The position numbers and the translations under genes were made by a program. A stretch of 32,690 nt of DNA from Streptomyces acidicola (GTDB lineage Bacteria > Actinomycetota > Actinomycetes > Streptomycetales > Streptomycetaceae), in NCBI RefSeq assembly GCF_009377235.1, contig NZ_VMNX01000097.1:1-32690 (forward strand), written 5' to 3'. Position 1 is the stretch's first letter. Each line of letters starts with the position of its first letter. Positions 1-7,791 of the stretch are shown here, in pieces. The notes under the pieces were generated by a model, which saw only the letters and a program-made list of their open reading frames with translations, searched no databases and was not told where the DNA came from.

Positions 1-383
1 GGGGTGGACCGGGAGGCCGTCGGGTGTCCGGGCGCAGCGTGCCCCCTGTAGGAGTGACTCACCGGGGTTCAACGCGTGTTCGACCGCTCGGTCACTGCCG
101 GAGGGTGGATCCGGGCCGGAGTGGCTCGTACCCTGGGTAAGCCCTGTGCCGCACACCCGGGTGAACCTTGGGCAAACCGCCTGTACGGGGCAGCAACCAT
201 TGCGTTACGGCTGTCCCCTCGTGCATGCTCCCTGGAACCCCGCGCGGCATGGTGCGGGGTATGGGCTTAAGGAGGCGTGCCGCCGTACCCTTGGGGGTAT
301 GGGGTTGGGAAGATGATTCCCGGACACAGCTCCGCCACACACTGTCGTCCCACACCCACAAGGACCCGAACGCCGAGATATCC
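1..383. other. Left-edge non-coding stretch upstream of the stress-protein gene
   Basis: I see no convincing complete gene here. The first 48 bases are open in frame 1 on the plus strand with GC-rich third positions and end in TAG at 49-51, so the tail of an upstream gene is possible, but 16 codons cannot prove it. The rest has no recognisable RNA gene or repeat. The promoter of the downstream gene should lie in it, but I could not place it. Confidence 0.4.
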
Positions 384-914
384 ATGGCCGGTCACGAATT
401 CTTCGACCCAGCTGACCGCAAGCGGCGGTCGGTAGCCGATCACACGGCGGCCGACCCGCTGGCGGCGGAAGAAGCACGCCCCTCCTGCGATCCCGCCTTC
501 AAGCATGGCGTCGTCGTCGGCTTCGACGGCTCGACGTCCAGCGAGCGCGCCCTCGCGTACGCGATCGGCATAGCCCATCGCTCCGGCTCGGGCCTGATCA
601 TCGTGCACGTCGCCAACCGGCTGCCCACCACGGTGTGGGCCGGCTGCGAGCCACCCGTCTTCGTCGACGTCCCCGACCACCGCACCGAGGTCCTCGGCCT
701 TGAACTCGCCTGCGCCGACTATCTCGCCGAGGTCCCCTGGATCCTCGTCGAGCGCGGAGGCGACATCTGCCACGAACTCGAGGAAGTGGGGCGGGAGTAC
801 GAGGCGGACGCGATCGTGGTGGGTTCCACGCACGGGATCGTGGGGCGCATCTTCGGCTCGGTCGCGGGGCGGCTCGCGAAGCGGGCGCAGCGTCCCGTGA
901 TCGTCATTCCATGA
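384..914 (+). CDS. Universal stress protein (UspA family), single domain
   Basis: This 176-residue protein has one Usp domain after a polar N-terminal extension of about 38 residues. The domain opens with a hydrophobic strand followed by GFDGSTSSERAL, the usual Asp-containing beta1 loop. It closes with VVGSTHGIVGRIFGS and a terminal PVIVIP strand, which is the Gly-rich ATP-binding loop of the ATP-type Usp subfamily. Such proteins are cytoplasmic, bind nucleotide and are induced by stress or dormancy; the exact role here is unknown. The frame stays open upstream to 168, but the ATG at 384 is chosen because the earlier residues (rich in Arg and Trp) do not look like Usp sequence. No strong ribosome site precedes 384, so the start is not certain. 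A strong hairpin at 1010-1048 closes the unit. Confidence 0.85.
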   Translation: MAGHEFFDPADRKRRSVADHTAADPLAAEEARPSCDPAFKHGVVVGFDGSTSSERALAYAIGIAHRSGSGLIIVHVANRLPTTVWAGCEPPVFVDVPDHRTEVLGLELACADYLAEVPWILVERGGDICHELEEVGREYEADAIVVGSTHGIVGRIFGSVAGRLAKRAQRPVIVIP

Positions 915-1009
915 GCTGCGCTCCCGGTGCCGCTCTTTTCGTAACTCGCCGTTGGGCCGGGTGAGATGTGCTCGGAGGGTGATGGCCACGGGCCGACCTC
1001 GACGAGGTG

Positions 1010-1048
1010 ACGGACCCCCACGTTTTGGTGGCACACGTGGGGGTCCGT
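1010..1048. terminator. Rho-independent-type hairpin between uspA-like gene and glmS
   Basis: A perfect 13-bp inverted repeat (1010-1022 with 1036-1048) encloses a 13-nt loop. It lies between two convergent genes, so it can stop transcription from either side. A T-rich stretch follows on the plus strand. Confidence 0.75.
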
Positions 1049-1071
1049 TCAGTTTGTTCGGCCTCTGCTGG

Positions 1072-1134
1072 TGCGTGGGGGCTGGTCGCGCCCACGCGGC
1101 GGAGCCGCATATCGATACAGCCCCGCGCCCCTTA
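1072..1134. repeat. Streptomyces-type repetitive extragenic palindromic element
   Basis: The segment contains nested inverted repeats: GGGGCTG (1078-1084) with CAGCCCC (1118-1124), and GCGGC/GCCGC around 1097-1109. From memory, near-identical sequences built around 'GGCGGAGCCGCATATCGATACAGCCCCGCGCCCC' parts recur in intergenic regions of many Streptomyces genomes. There is only one copy in this window, so the repetitive nature is recalled, not shown here. Confidence 0.5.
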
Positions 1135-1137
1135 GAA

Positions 1138-1154
1138 GCGCCCCTTTGGGGCGC
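1138..1154 (-). terminator. glmS 3' hairpin
   Basis: A 7-bp GC stem (1138-1144 with 1148-1154) with a TTT loop lies 20 bp past the glmS stop codon on the minus strand. It is probably the first terminator element of glmS. Confidence 0.55.
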
Positions 1155-1173
1155 CTCTTTCGGGGGCGCGTCC

Positions 1174-2991
1174 CTACTCCACCGTTACCGACTTCGCCAG
1201 GTTCCTCGGCTTGTCGATGTCCCGGCCCAGGGCCAATGCCGTGTGGTAGGCGAGGAGTTGGAGGGGGATGCCCATGAGGATCGGGTCGAGTTCGTCCTCG
1301 TTCTTGGGGACGACGATCGTCTGGTCGGCCTTCTCCTGTTCCTGGTGGGCCACTGCGAGGATCCGGCCGCTGCGGGCCTTGATCTCCTCCAGGGCCGCGC
1401 GGTTCTTCTCCAGCAGGTCGTCGTCCGGGACGATCGCGACCGTCGGCAGGGCGGGCTCGATGAGCGCCAGCGGGCCGTGCTTGAGCTCGGAGGCCGGGTA
1501 CGCCTCGGCGTGGATGTACGAGACCTCCTTGAGCTTCAGCGAGGCCTCGCGGGCCACCGGGTAGCCCCGGACGCGGCCGATGAAGAGCATCGAGCGGGCC
1601 TCGGTGAACTGCTCGGCCAGCTTCTTGATCTCCTCCTCCTGCTTCATGATCTCGGAGATCTGTCCGGGCAGCCTCCGCAGCCCCTCGATGATCCGCTTGC
1701 CGTCGCGGACGGACAGGTCACGGGTGCGGCCCAGGTGCAGGGCGAGCAGCGCGAAGGCGACCGTGGTGTTCGTGAAGCACTTGGTGGAGACCACGCAGAC
1801 CTCGGGCCCCGCGTGGACGTAGATGCCGCCGTCGGCCTCGCGGGCGATCGCCGAGCCGACGACGTTCACCACGCCCAGTACCCGCGCGCCCTTGCGCTTC
1901 AGCTCCTGCACTGCGGCCAGTACGTCGTACGTCTCACCGGACTGCGAGACGGCGACGTACAGCGTGTCGGGGTCCACGACCGCGTCGCGGTAGCGGAACT
2001 CCGACGCCGGCTCGGCGTCGGCGGGGATGCGGGCCAGCTCCTCGATCATCTGGGCGCCGATCATGCCCGCGTGGTACGAGGTGCCGCAGCCGAGGATCTT
2101 CACGCGGCGGATCCGGCGCGCCTCGCGGGCGTCCAGGTTCAGGCCGCCCAGGCGCACGGTCGAGAACCGGTCGTCGATACGGCCGCGCAGCACGCGGTCC
2201 ACGGCGTCGGCCTGCTCGTGGATCTCCTTGTGCATGTACGTGTCATGGCCGCCCATGTCGTACGACGCGGCCTCCCACTCGACGGTGGTCGGCTCGGCCG
2301 TCGTGCGGGTGCCCTCGGTGGTGTACGTGCGGAAGTCGTCGGCCTTGAGGGTGGCCATCTCGCCGTCGTCGAGGGTCACTATCTGCCGGGTGTGGGTGAC
2401 CAGGGCGGCGATGTCCGAGGCGACGAACATCTCCTTCTCGCCGATGCCGAGGACGACCGGCGAGCCGTTGCGCGCCACCACGATCCGGTCGGTGAAGTCG
2501 GCGTGCATGACGGCGATGCCGTAGGTGCCCTCGATGATCCTGAGCGCCTGGCGGACCTTCTCCTCCAGGGTCTCGGCCTGGGAGCGGGCGATCAGGTGGG
2601 TGAGGACCTCGGTGTCGGTCTCGGAGAGGAACTCGACGCCGTCGGCCTCCAGCTTCCGGCGCAGCTCGGAGGCGTTGTCGATGATGCCGTTGTGCACGAC
2701 CGCGACCTTGCTGTCGGCCGACATGTGCGGGTGCGCGTTGATGTCGGACGGGGCGCCGTGGGTGGCCCAGCGGGTGTGGGCGATGCCGGTGGTGCCCTTG
2801 AAGCGCGCGGGGACCTTGGCCTCCAGGTCGCGGACCCGGCCCTTGGCCTTGACCATCTTCAGGCCGGCCGTCTTCGGCGACGTCACGACGATGCCCGCCG
2901 AGTCGTAGCCGCGGTACTCCAGCCGCTGCAGGCCCTCCAGCAGCAGCGGGGCCACATCGCGCTTACCGATGTATCCGACGATTCCGCACAT
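1174..2991 (-). CDS. glmS: Glutamine-fructose-6-phosphate aminotransferase (isomerizing), glucosamine-6-phosphate synthase
   Basis: This 605-residue protein has the full length of the family. It starts MCGIVGYIG, so Cys2 becomes the N-terminal nucleophile of the class II glutaminase domain (about residues 1-225) once Met is removed. Two SIS (sugar isomerase) domains follow, with SQSGETYD as the phosphosugar-binding loop of the first, and the protein ends in the conserved PRNLAKSVTVE tail. It makes glucosamine-6-phosphate from fructose-6-phosphate and glutamine in the cytoplasm, the entry step to peptidoglycan amino sugars. The start is fixed by the required MC start and by an AAGGGGAG ribosome site about 7 bases upstream. 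Streptomyces often have a second glmS elsewhere, and I recall that the copy near the des cluster is the paralogue. Three CCCGTTTG repeats lie in its upstream region. There is no glmS ribozyme core. Confidence 0.96.
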   Translation of the reverse strand: MCGIVGYIGKRDVAPLLLEGLQRLEYRGYDSAGIVVTSPKTAGLKMVKAKGRVRDLEAKVPARFKGTTGIAHTRWATHGAPSDINAHPHMSADSKVAVVHNGIIDNASELRRKLEADGVEFLSETDTEVLTHLIARSQAETLEEKVRQALRIIEGTYGIAVMHADFTDRIVVARNGSPVVLGIGEKEMFVASDIAALVTHTRQIVTLDDGEMATLKADDFRTYTTEGTRTTAEPTTVEWEAASYDMGGHDTYMHKEIHEQADAVDRVLRGRIDDRFSTVRLGGLNLDAREARRIRRVKILGCGTSYHAGMIGAQMIEELARIPADAEPASEFRYRDAVVDPDTLYVAVSQSGETYDVLAAVQELKRKGARVLGVVNVVGSAIAREADGGIYVHAGPEVCVVSTKCFTNTTVAFALLALHLGRTRDLSVRDGKRIIEGLRRLPGQISEIMKQEEEIKKLAEQFTEARSMLFIGRVRGYPVAREASLKLKEVSYIHAEAYPASELKHGPLALIEPALPTVAIVPDDDLLEKNRAALEEIKARSGRILAVAHQEQEKADQTIVVPKNEDELDPILMGIPLQLLAYHTALALGRDIDKPRNLAKSVTVE

Positions 2992-3010
2992 ACAGTTCTC
3001 CCCTTGTCTC

Positions 3011-3052
3011 CCCGTTTGCAGCTAACCCGTTTGTAGCTGTACATCCCGTTTG
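3011..3052. repeat. Three direct repeats CCCGTTTG in the glmS upstream region
   Basis: The octamer CCCGTTTG occurs at 3011-3018, 3026-3033 and 3045-3052, that is 20 to 61 bases upstream of the glmS ATG. It reads CAAACGGG in the glmS direction. The first two copies are also followed by a shared AGCT. The layout suggests a protein-binding array or leader element. No known operator is recognised. Confidence 0.5.
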
Positions 3053-3074
3053 TGGTCGTTCATCCCCGACGGTC

Positions 3075-3368
3075 TCAGCCGTAGACGATGCGGCGCAGTT
3101 GTCTGAGCGTGAGCTCGGGCGGTGCCACCGCGCGGTACTTCAGGTCCGCCTCGATCCGTTCGAAGATCGCCGAGTTCACCAGGCCCTGGGCCTGGAGTTC
3201 GCGGTGGCGGCGACGGACGTAGTCCTCGGTCGTCTCGTCGAAGTACGCGAGCACGTCCTGGATCACGCGCAGCGCCTCCCCCCGGCTGAGGGGCGTGGAC
3301 CGCGTCAGATGATCAACAAGTTCGTCGTGCACCCGGTAGATCCTGGGGTACGGGCGGCCGTTTCGCAA
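3075..3368 (-). CDS. Small conserved actinobacterial protein of unknown function (97 aa)
   Basis: The 97-residue protein is charged and predicted soluble, with no signal peptide or membrane segment. Its sequence has a helical, conserved-looking core (YFDETTEDYVRRRHREL) and ends in TLRQLRRIVYG. I do not recognise a named domain, although similar proteins seem common in Streptomyces. The start shown is a TTG at 3368. A GTG 12 codons further in is an alternative. Directly upstream of the TTG lies a perfect hairpin (3373-3392) whose 3' arm contains the only Shine-Dalgarno-like bases. The gene sits between glmS (same strand, 83-bp gap) and the divergent phosphatase gene. Confidence 0.7.
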   Translation of the reverse strand: MRNGRPYPRIYRVHDELVDHLTRSTPLSRGEALRVIQDVLAYFDETTEDYVRRRHRELQAQGLVNSAIFERIEADLKYRAVAPPELTLRQLRRIVYG

Positions 3369-3372
3369 GAAT

Positions 3373-3392
3373 CCTGCCCGATTCCGGGCAGG
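3373..3392 (-). promoter_or_regulatory. Perfect palindrome covering the ribosome site of the 97-aa gene
   Basis: CCTGCCCG (3373-3380) and CGGGCAGG (3385-3392) form an 8-bp stem with a 4-nt loop, four bases upstream of the TTG start. The gene's Shine-Dalgarno-like CAGGA overlaps the stem, so the hairpin could limit translation or could be an operator. Both are inference. Confidence 0.45.
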
Positions 3393-3503
3393 TGGGTGTT
3401 GAAACTCCTTGGGTGAACATTGAATCTCTCATGAGTGCCTGTTCGTGCGGAGTCCATTCCGCGTGCGGCGACTCGTTGCCCCAGGGGACGAGTTTCAGGC
3501 CTC

Positions 3504-5081
3504 ATGGACATTCCTCGCATGGGAGTACCCGAGCGGCTCGCCGAGCGCATGAGCATGGCCGAGCAGCACGAATACCTGCGCGCCAGATTCTCGCGGCGCA
3601 CGATGATCAGGGGCGGCGCCGTCACGCTGGGCGCCGTCGCGGGTGGCGCGTTCGTACCTGGCGCCACCGCCCGGGCCGCCGTACCGACCCAGAGCGTGGC
3701 GAGCGCCGAGACCGTCGACGGCTCGCTCGTCGCACCCTTCGGCCGCCATCTCGCCTTCGGCAACGACCCGCGCACCGAGATCACCATCTCGTGGCAGGTC
3801 CCCGTCGCGGTGAAGAAGCCCTTCATCCGCGTCGGCGCCCACCCGTGGGACCTCTCCCGCAAGATCGAAGCCGAGGTCCGCACCCTCTACACACCGGCCG
3901 GCGTCGGTGCGAGCGGCGACCACACCCAGTACTACCTGCATGCCAAGCTCACCCACCTGCGCGCGGGGCAGACGTACTACTACGGCGTCGGCCACGCCGG
4001 CTTCGACCCGGCCGAGCCGCACCTGCTGGGCACCCTCGGCACCTTCACCACCGCCCCCGCGCAGAAGACGCCGTTCACCTTCACGGCCTTCGGGGACCAG
4101 GGCGTCAGCTACCACGCGCTCGCCAACGACAGCCTGATCCTCGGCCAGAACCCGGTCTTCCACCTGCACGCCGGCGACATCGCCTACGGTGACCCGGCCG
4201 GCCAGGGCAAGACCACCGACACCGGTTTCGACTCACGCACCTGGGACCAGTTCCTGTATCAGACCGAGTCGGTCGCCAAGCAGATCCCGTGGATGGTCAG
4301 TTACGGCAACCACGACATGGAGGCCTGGTACTCGCCCAACGGCTACGGCGGCGAGGAAGCCCGCTGGACGCTGCCGGACAACGGCCCCGACAAGAAGAAC
4401 CTGCCGGGCGTCTACTCCTTCGTCTACGGCAACACGGCGGTCATCTCGCTGGACCCCAACGACGTCTCCTTCGAGATCCCGGCCAACCTCGGCCTCTCCG
4501 GCGGCACCCAGACCACGTGGTTCGAGGCGCAGCTGAAGAAGTTCCGGGCGAGCAAGGACATCGACTTCATCGTCGTCTTCTTCCACCACTGCGCCTACTG
4601 CACCTCCACCGCGCACGCCTCGGAGGGCGGAGTGCGCCAGGAGTGGGTGCCGCTGTTCGAGAAGTACACCGTCGACCTCGTCATCAACGGCCACAACCAC
4701 CAGTACGAGCGCACGGACGTCATCAAGGGCGACGAGGTCGCCAAGAAGCTGCCCATCGGCGGTACGGCGTACCCCGAGACCGAGGGTGTCGTGTACGTGA
4801 CGGCGGGCGCGGCGGGCCGCAGCCTGTACGCCTTCAGCGCGCCCGACTCGTACGAGGGGCACGAGCACGAGGTGGACTCCGTGGCCTCGTTCGTCAACCT
4901 CAAGGGCGGCAAGCAGAACGAGACCGTCGCCTGGTCCCGGGTGCGGTACCTCAACTACTCCTTCCTGCGCGTGGACGTCGTCCCCGCTCCGAAGGGCCAC
5001 TACGCCGAGCTGAAGGTGCAGGGCATCGCCGAGACGGGTGACCGGATCGACCACTTCACCGTGGCGCGCAAGGCGAAGTAG
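3504..5081 (+). CDS. Secreted purple-acid-phosphatase-like metallophosphoesterase (Tat signal)
   Basis: The protein is about 525 residues. A twin-arginine export signal (SRRTMIRGG near residue 30, then a hydrophobic Ala/Gly stretch) is followed by an Fn3-like N-terminal domain typical of purple acid phosphatases (LAFGNDPRTEITISWQVPV). The metallophosphoesterase domain shows the metal-binding blocks in order: FGDQG, HAGDIAYGD, YGNHDME, FFHHCAYC and INGHNHQYER. It should hydrolyse phosphate esters outside the membrane after folding in the cytoplasm. The ATG at 3504 is preferred. The in-frame ATG at 3519 (MGVPERL) is almost as likely, and neither has a strong ribosome site. It is divergent from the 97-aa gene and convergent with the DUF4429 gene. 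A second, diverged phosphatase of this superfamily lies at 18710. Substrate unknown. Confidence 0.87.
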   Translation: MDIPRMGVPERLAERMSMAEQHEYLRARFSRRTMIRGGAVTLGAVAGGAFVPGATARAAVPTQSVASAETVDGSLVAPFGRHLAFGNDPRTEITISWQVPVAVKKPFIRVGAHPWDLSRKIEAEVRTLYTPAGVGASGDHTQYYLHAKLTHLRAGQTYYYGVGHAGFDPAEPHLLGTLGTFTTAPAQKTPFTFTAFGDQGVSYHALANDSLILGQNPVFHLHAGDIAYGDPAGQGKTTDTGFDSRTWDQFLYQTESVAKQIPWMVSYGNHDMEAWYSPNGYGGEEARWTLPDNGPDKKNLPGVYSFVYGNTAVISLDPNDVSFEIPANLGLSGGTQTTWFEAQLKKFRASKDIDFIVVFFHHCAYCTSTAHASEGGVRQEWVPLFEKYTVDLVINGHNHQYERTDVIKGDEVAKKLPIGGTAYPETEGVVYVTAGAAGRSLYAFSAPDSYEGHEHEVDSVASFVNLKGGKQNETVAWSRVRYLNYSFLRVDVVPAPKGHYAELKVQGIAETGDRIDHFTVARKAK

Positions 5082-5090
5082 GGCCGTATA

Positions 5091-5163
5091 CCAGGCAGGC
5101 GGTCCTCCGGAACGTGTCACATCCGTCAGATGTGTCACATCCGTTTCAGGACCGCCTGCTTGG
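5091..5163. terminator. Long inverted repeat between convergent genes, with a tandem 13-mer in its loop
   Basis: CCAGGCAGGCGGTCCT (5091-5106) pairs with 5148-5163 at 15 of 16 positions. The right arm lies inside the end of the DUF4429 coding sequence. The loop holds two copies of GTGTCACATCCGT (5114-5126 and 5132-5144), the second spanning that gene's stop codon. It probably acts as a bidirectional terminator. The repeated 13-mer is unexplained. Confidence 0.55.
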
Positions 5164-6028
5164 CCATCGTGAACTCCTCGTCCGTGAGGACGCCGGACCT
5201 GTGCAGCTCGCCGAGTTCGCGCAGACGGCGCAGCAAGGCGTCGTGCTCGTCCTCGCGGGTGGCCGGGCCCTCGTCGGGGTCGGCCGCGGCCTGGGGGAGC
5301 TGCTTCGGGGGGTCGTCCGCGGGCGGGGCCGACGGGTGTGGGAGCCGCGCCTGCACGGCCGCCGCGACCAGAGCCATCAGCGGGTCCTTCTTGAAGCCCC
5401 ACAGCTCCACGGAGTTGGGGTCGTACTTCGGCGGGGCTTTCGTGGGCGCGTTCTTCACGGTGAAGCGGAGGTAGCCGTTCTCCAGGCCCACCGCCGGGTG
5501 CCACTCCACGGACCGGATGTCGGCCAGCGCGAGCGTGCGTGAGCCGGCCGCGGCCTTCGCGTCCTCCGTCTTCCAGTTCCACTCCAGGCGCACGTGCTCG
5601 CCGTCGAAGTTCGCGGTGCCGTCCCCGGCCGAGACGGAGAGCGGGACCGCCGGGCCGGGGAGCAGATAGTCCTCGACGGCATCGGCCGGGACCTGGTCGA
5701 GGAGCAGGGCGTTGCGGATCTCGTCCACGAAGTACTCCGCGACGCCGTAGCGGTCCGACTCGACGACGAGCTGGTAGGGGTCGTGGGAGTCGGTGAGCCG
5801 GCCTCCGGTCGCGTGGAGGAGTGGGTCCGCGCCGTCGCGCAGCCTCAGTCGCAGCCGCCCGGACCTCTTCCCCTGCTCCAGCGAGACGCCCGCCAACGAG
5901 GCCAGCGGGACGGCGAGTTCACCCAGGGTCTTGCGCAACAGGCTCACGTTCTTGTCGCGCCCCGGGGTCAGCCTCAGGGTGTCGCCGTAGAAGGCCCACG
6001 TGCCGTCACGCTGGATGATTTCCGCCAT
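5135..6028 (-). CDS. DUF4429 domain protein with C-terminal SHOCT motif
   Basis: This 297-residue cytoplasmic protein starts MAEIIQRDGTWAFYGDTLRL. It has two related halves of PH-like beta-rich sequence (about 1-125 and 130-225), as in DUF4429 proteins. A Pro/Ala-rich linker follows, then a short C-terminal helix-turn-helix-like segment (LRELGELHRSGVLTDEEFTMAKQAVL, about 265-297) that matches the SHOCT motif. Proteins of this type are abundant in Streptomyces. The biochemical role is unknown, and SHOCT is thought to mediate oligomerisation or membrane-proximal interactions. The gene is divergent from the hexosaminidase gene, with an 81-bp gap containing a DasR-like site, and convergent with the phosphatase gene. 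Confidence 0.8.
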   Translation of the reverse strand: MAEIIQRDGTWAFYGDTLRLTPGRDKNVSLLRKTLGELAVPLASLAGVSLEQGKRSGRLRLRLRDGADPLLHATGGRLTDSHDPYQLVVESDRYGVAEYFVDEIRNALLLDQVPADAVEDYLLPGPAVPLSVSAGDGTANFDGEHVRLEWNWKTEDAKAAAGSRTLALADIRSVEWHPAVGLENGYLRFTVKNAPTKAPPKYDPNSVELWGFKKDPLMALVAAAVQARLPHPSAPPADDPPKQLPQAAADPDEGPATREDEHDALLRRLRELGELHRSGVLTDEEFTMAKQAVLKRM

Positions 6029-6059
6029 GAGGGGATTGTTTCACCGCCTGAACGGGGAG

Positions 6060-6075
6060 GTTGGTCTGTACCTTT
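6060..6075. promoter_or_regulatory. DasR-responsive-element-like site (dre)
   Basis: The core TGGTCTGTACC (6062-6072) resembles the dre consensus ACTGGTCTAGACCACT, with the GGTCT...ACC arms intact and ten of sixteen positions matching. It lies 35-50 bp upstream of the hexosaminidase start and in the shared region with the DUF4429 gene. DasR represses chitin and GlcNAc genes in Streptomyces, so a site in front of a hexosaminidase is expected. The outer positions match poorly. Confidence 0.5.
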
Positions 6076-6109
6076 TCGCTGGCACGTGGGTCGATGGAGG
6101 GACGCTCAG

Positions 6110-7717
6110 GTGAGACAGCACCGCAGAACCACTCGTATTCTCGGATCACTGCTGCTCGTGACGGCGGCCGGAGCCTTTGCCGTCGGGGCGGCACCCGCCG
6201 GGGGGACGCCCGAAGGGGACACGCCCACACCGCTCGGTCGCGTGATCCCGGCCCCGGCGTCGGTGAAGACGGGCGGAGCCCCGTACCGCATCACGGACAG
6301 CACCCGCATCCACGTGGACGACTCACGCGAGGCCCGCCGGATCGGAACCTACCTCGCGGACGTCCTGCGGCCCTCGACCGGCTACCGCATCCCGGTGACG
6401 GACCGTCAAGGGACCGGTATACGGCTGAAGCTGGGCTCCAAGGACGCCTCCCTCGGTGACGAGGGCTACCGCCTCGACAGCGGTCGGCAGGGGGTCACGA
6501 TCACCGCCCGCAAGCCCGCCGGGCTCTTCCACGGCGTGCAGACCCTGCGCCAGCTCCTGCCTGCGGCCGTCGAGAAGGACTCCGTGCAGCCCGGCCCCTG
6601 GCTGGTCGCGGGCGGCACCATCAAGGACACCCCGCGCTACGGCTGGCGCGGCGCCATGCTGGACGTCTCCCGGCACTTCTTCACCGTGGACCAGGTCAAG
6701 CGCTACATCGACCAGTTGGCGCTCTACAAGGTCAACAAGCTGCACCTGCACCTCAGCGACGACCAGGGCTGGCGCATCGCGATCGACTCCTGGCCCCGGC
6801 TCGCCACGTACGGCGGCTCCACGCAGGTCGGCGGCGGCCCCGGCGGCCACTACACGAAGGACGACTACAAGGAGATCGTCCGGTACGCCTCCTCCCGCTT
6901 CCTGGAGGTCGTCCCCGAGATCGACATGCCCGGCCACACCAACGCGGCGCTCGCCTCCTACGCCGACTTGAACTGCGACGGCGTCGCACCCCCGCTCTAC
7001 ACCGGCACCGAGGTCGGCTTCAGCTCGCTGTGCGTGAACAAGGACGTCACGTACGACTTCGTCGACGACGTGATCCGTGAGCTGGCAGCCCTCACCCCCG
7101 GCCGCTACCTCCACATCGGCGGCGACGAGGCGCACTCCACCAGCCACGACGACTACGTCAAGTTCATGGACCGGGTGCAGCCGGTCGTGGCGAAGTACGG
7201 CAAGACGGTGATCGGCTGGCACCAGCTCACCGGGGCGACCCCGGCGAAGGGCGCCCTCGCCCAGTACTGGGGCCTGGACCGCACGAGCGCGGAGGAGAAG
7301 GAACGGGTCGCGGCGGCGGCGCGGGCCGGCACCGGACTGATCCTGTCGCCCGCCGACCGGATCTACCTCGACATGAAGTACACCGAGGACACCCCCCTGG
7401 GCCTGGCCTGGGCGGGCCTGGTGGAGGTGAAGCGGTCGTACGACTGGGACCCGGGCACCTACCTCCCGGGAGCGCCGGGCTCGGCCGTCAAGGGCGTCGA
7501 GGCGCCCCTGTGGACCGAGACGATCGTGACCCCGGCGAACATCGACTTCATGGCCTTCCCGCGCCTGCCGGGCGTCGCGGAACTCGGTTGGTCGCCCGCG
7601 GCGACGCACGACTGGGACGCGTACAAGGTGCGGCTCGCGGCGCAGGGGCCGCGGTGGGACGCGCTGGGCATCGGCTACTACCGGTCGCCGCAGGTGCCCT
7701 GGACGGCAGCCGGGTAG
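6110..7717 (+). CDS. Secreted beta-N-acetylhexosaminidase (GH20)
   Basis: The enzyme is 535 residues. A positively charged N-terminus and hydrophobic stretch (RILGSLLLVTAAGAFAVGAAP) form a Sec-type signal peptide. A GH20b-type domain (about 45-170) precedes the catalytic barrel from about residue 175. HIGGDEAH places the catalytic Asp339-Glu340 pair of the substrate-assisted mechanism, and LHLHLSDDQGWR, EIDMPGHTNA and GLAWAG are further GH20 blocks. It removes terminal GlcNAc (or GalNAc), so it completes chitin oligomer breakdown outside the cell. The GTG at 6110 is chosen because GGAGGG lies 8 bases upstream and the signal peptide follows directly; the frame is open further upstream. A dre-like site precedes it. 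It appears to correspond to the S. coelicolor hexosaminidase next to desD (recalled). A 15-bp hairpin ends the gene. Confidence 0.93.
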   Translation: MRQHRRTTRILGSLLLVTAAGAFAVGAAPAGGTPEGDTPTPLGRVIPAPASVKTGGAPYRITDSTRIHVDDSREARRIGTYLADVLRPSTGYRIPVTDRQGTGIRLKLGSKDASLGDEGYRLDSGRQGVTITARKPAGLFHGVQTLRQLLPAAVEKDSVQPGPWLVAGGTIKDTPRYGWRGAMLDVSRHFFTVDQVKRYIDQLALYKVNKLHLHLSDDQGWRIAIDSWPRLATYGGSTQVGGGPGGHYTKDDYKEIVRYASSRFLEVVPEIDMPGHTNAALASYADLNCDGVAPPLYTGTEVGFSSLCVNKDVTYDFVDDVIRELAALTPGRYLHIGGDEAHSTSHDDYVKFMDRVQPVVAKYGKTVIGWHQLTGATPAKGALAQYWGLDRTSAEEKERVAAAARAGTGLILSPADRIYLDMKYTEDTPLGLAWAGLVEVKRSYDWDPGTYLPGAPGSAVKGVEAPLWTETIVTPANIDFMAFPRLPGVAELGWSPAATHDWDAYKVRLAAQGPRWDALGIGYYRSPQVPWTAAG

Positions 7718-7729
7718 CTTGCGCGGGAC

Positions 7730-7768
7730 GACGGGCACCTCGGAGGACCGTACTCCGAGGTGCCCGTC
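7730..7768. terminator. Bidirectional terminator between the hexosaminidase gene and desD
   Basis: A perfect 15-bp inverted repeat (7730-7744 with 7754-7768) with a 9-nt loop lies in the 74-bp gap between the two convergent genes. It can serve both the hexosaminidase gene and the desABCD operon. Confidence 0.85.
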
Positions 7769-7791
7769 TGTTCGGGGAGGGGGCCGCCCTG

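Noticed and set aside
952..3036. Long plus-strand open frame opposite glmS
   Set aside because: It is a composition-driven shadow of glmS: Leu/Asp/Val/Gly-rich with no domain, while the opposite strand gives a perfect GlmS.
2992..3074. glmS ribozyme/riboswitch
   Set aside because: The leader is too short and lacks the ribozyme core. Only the octamer repeats are present.
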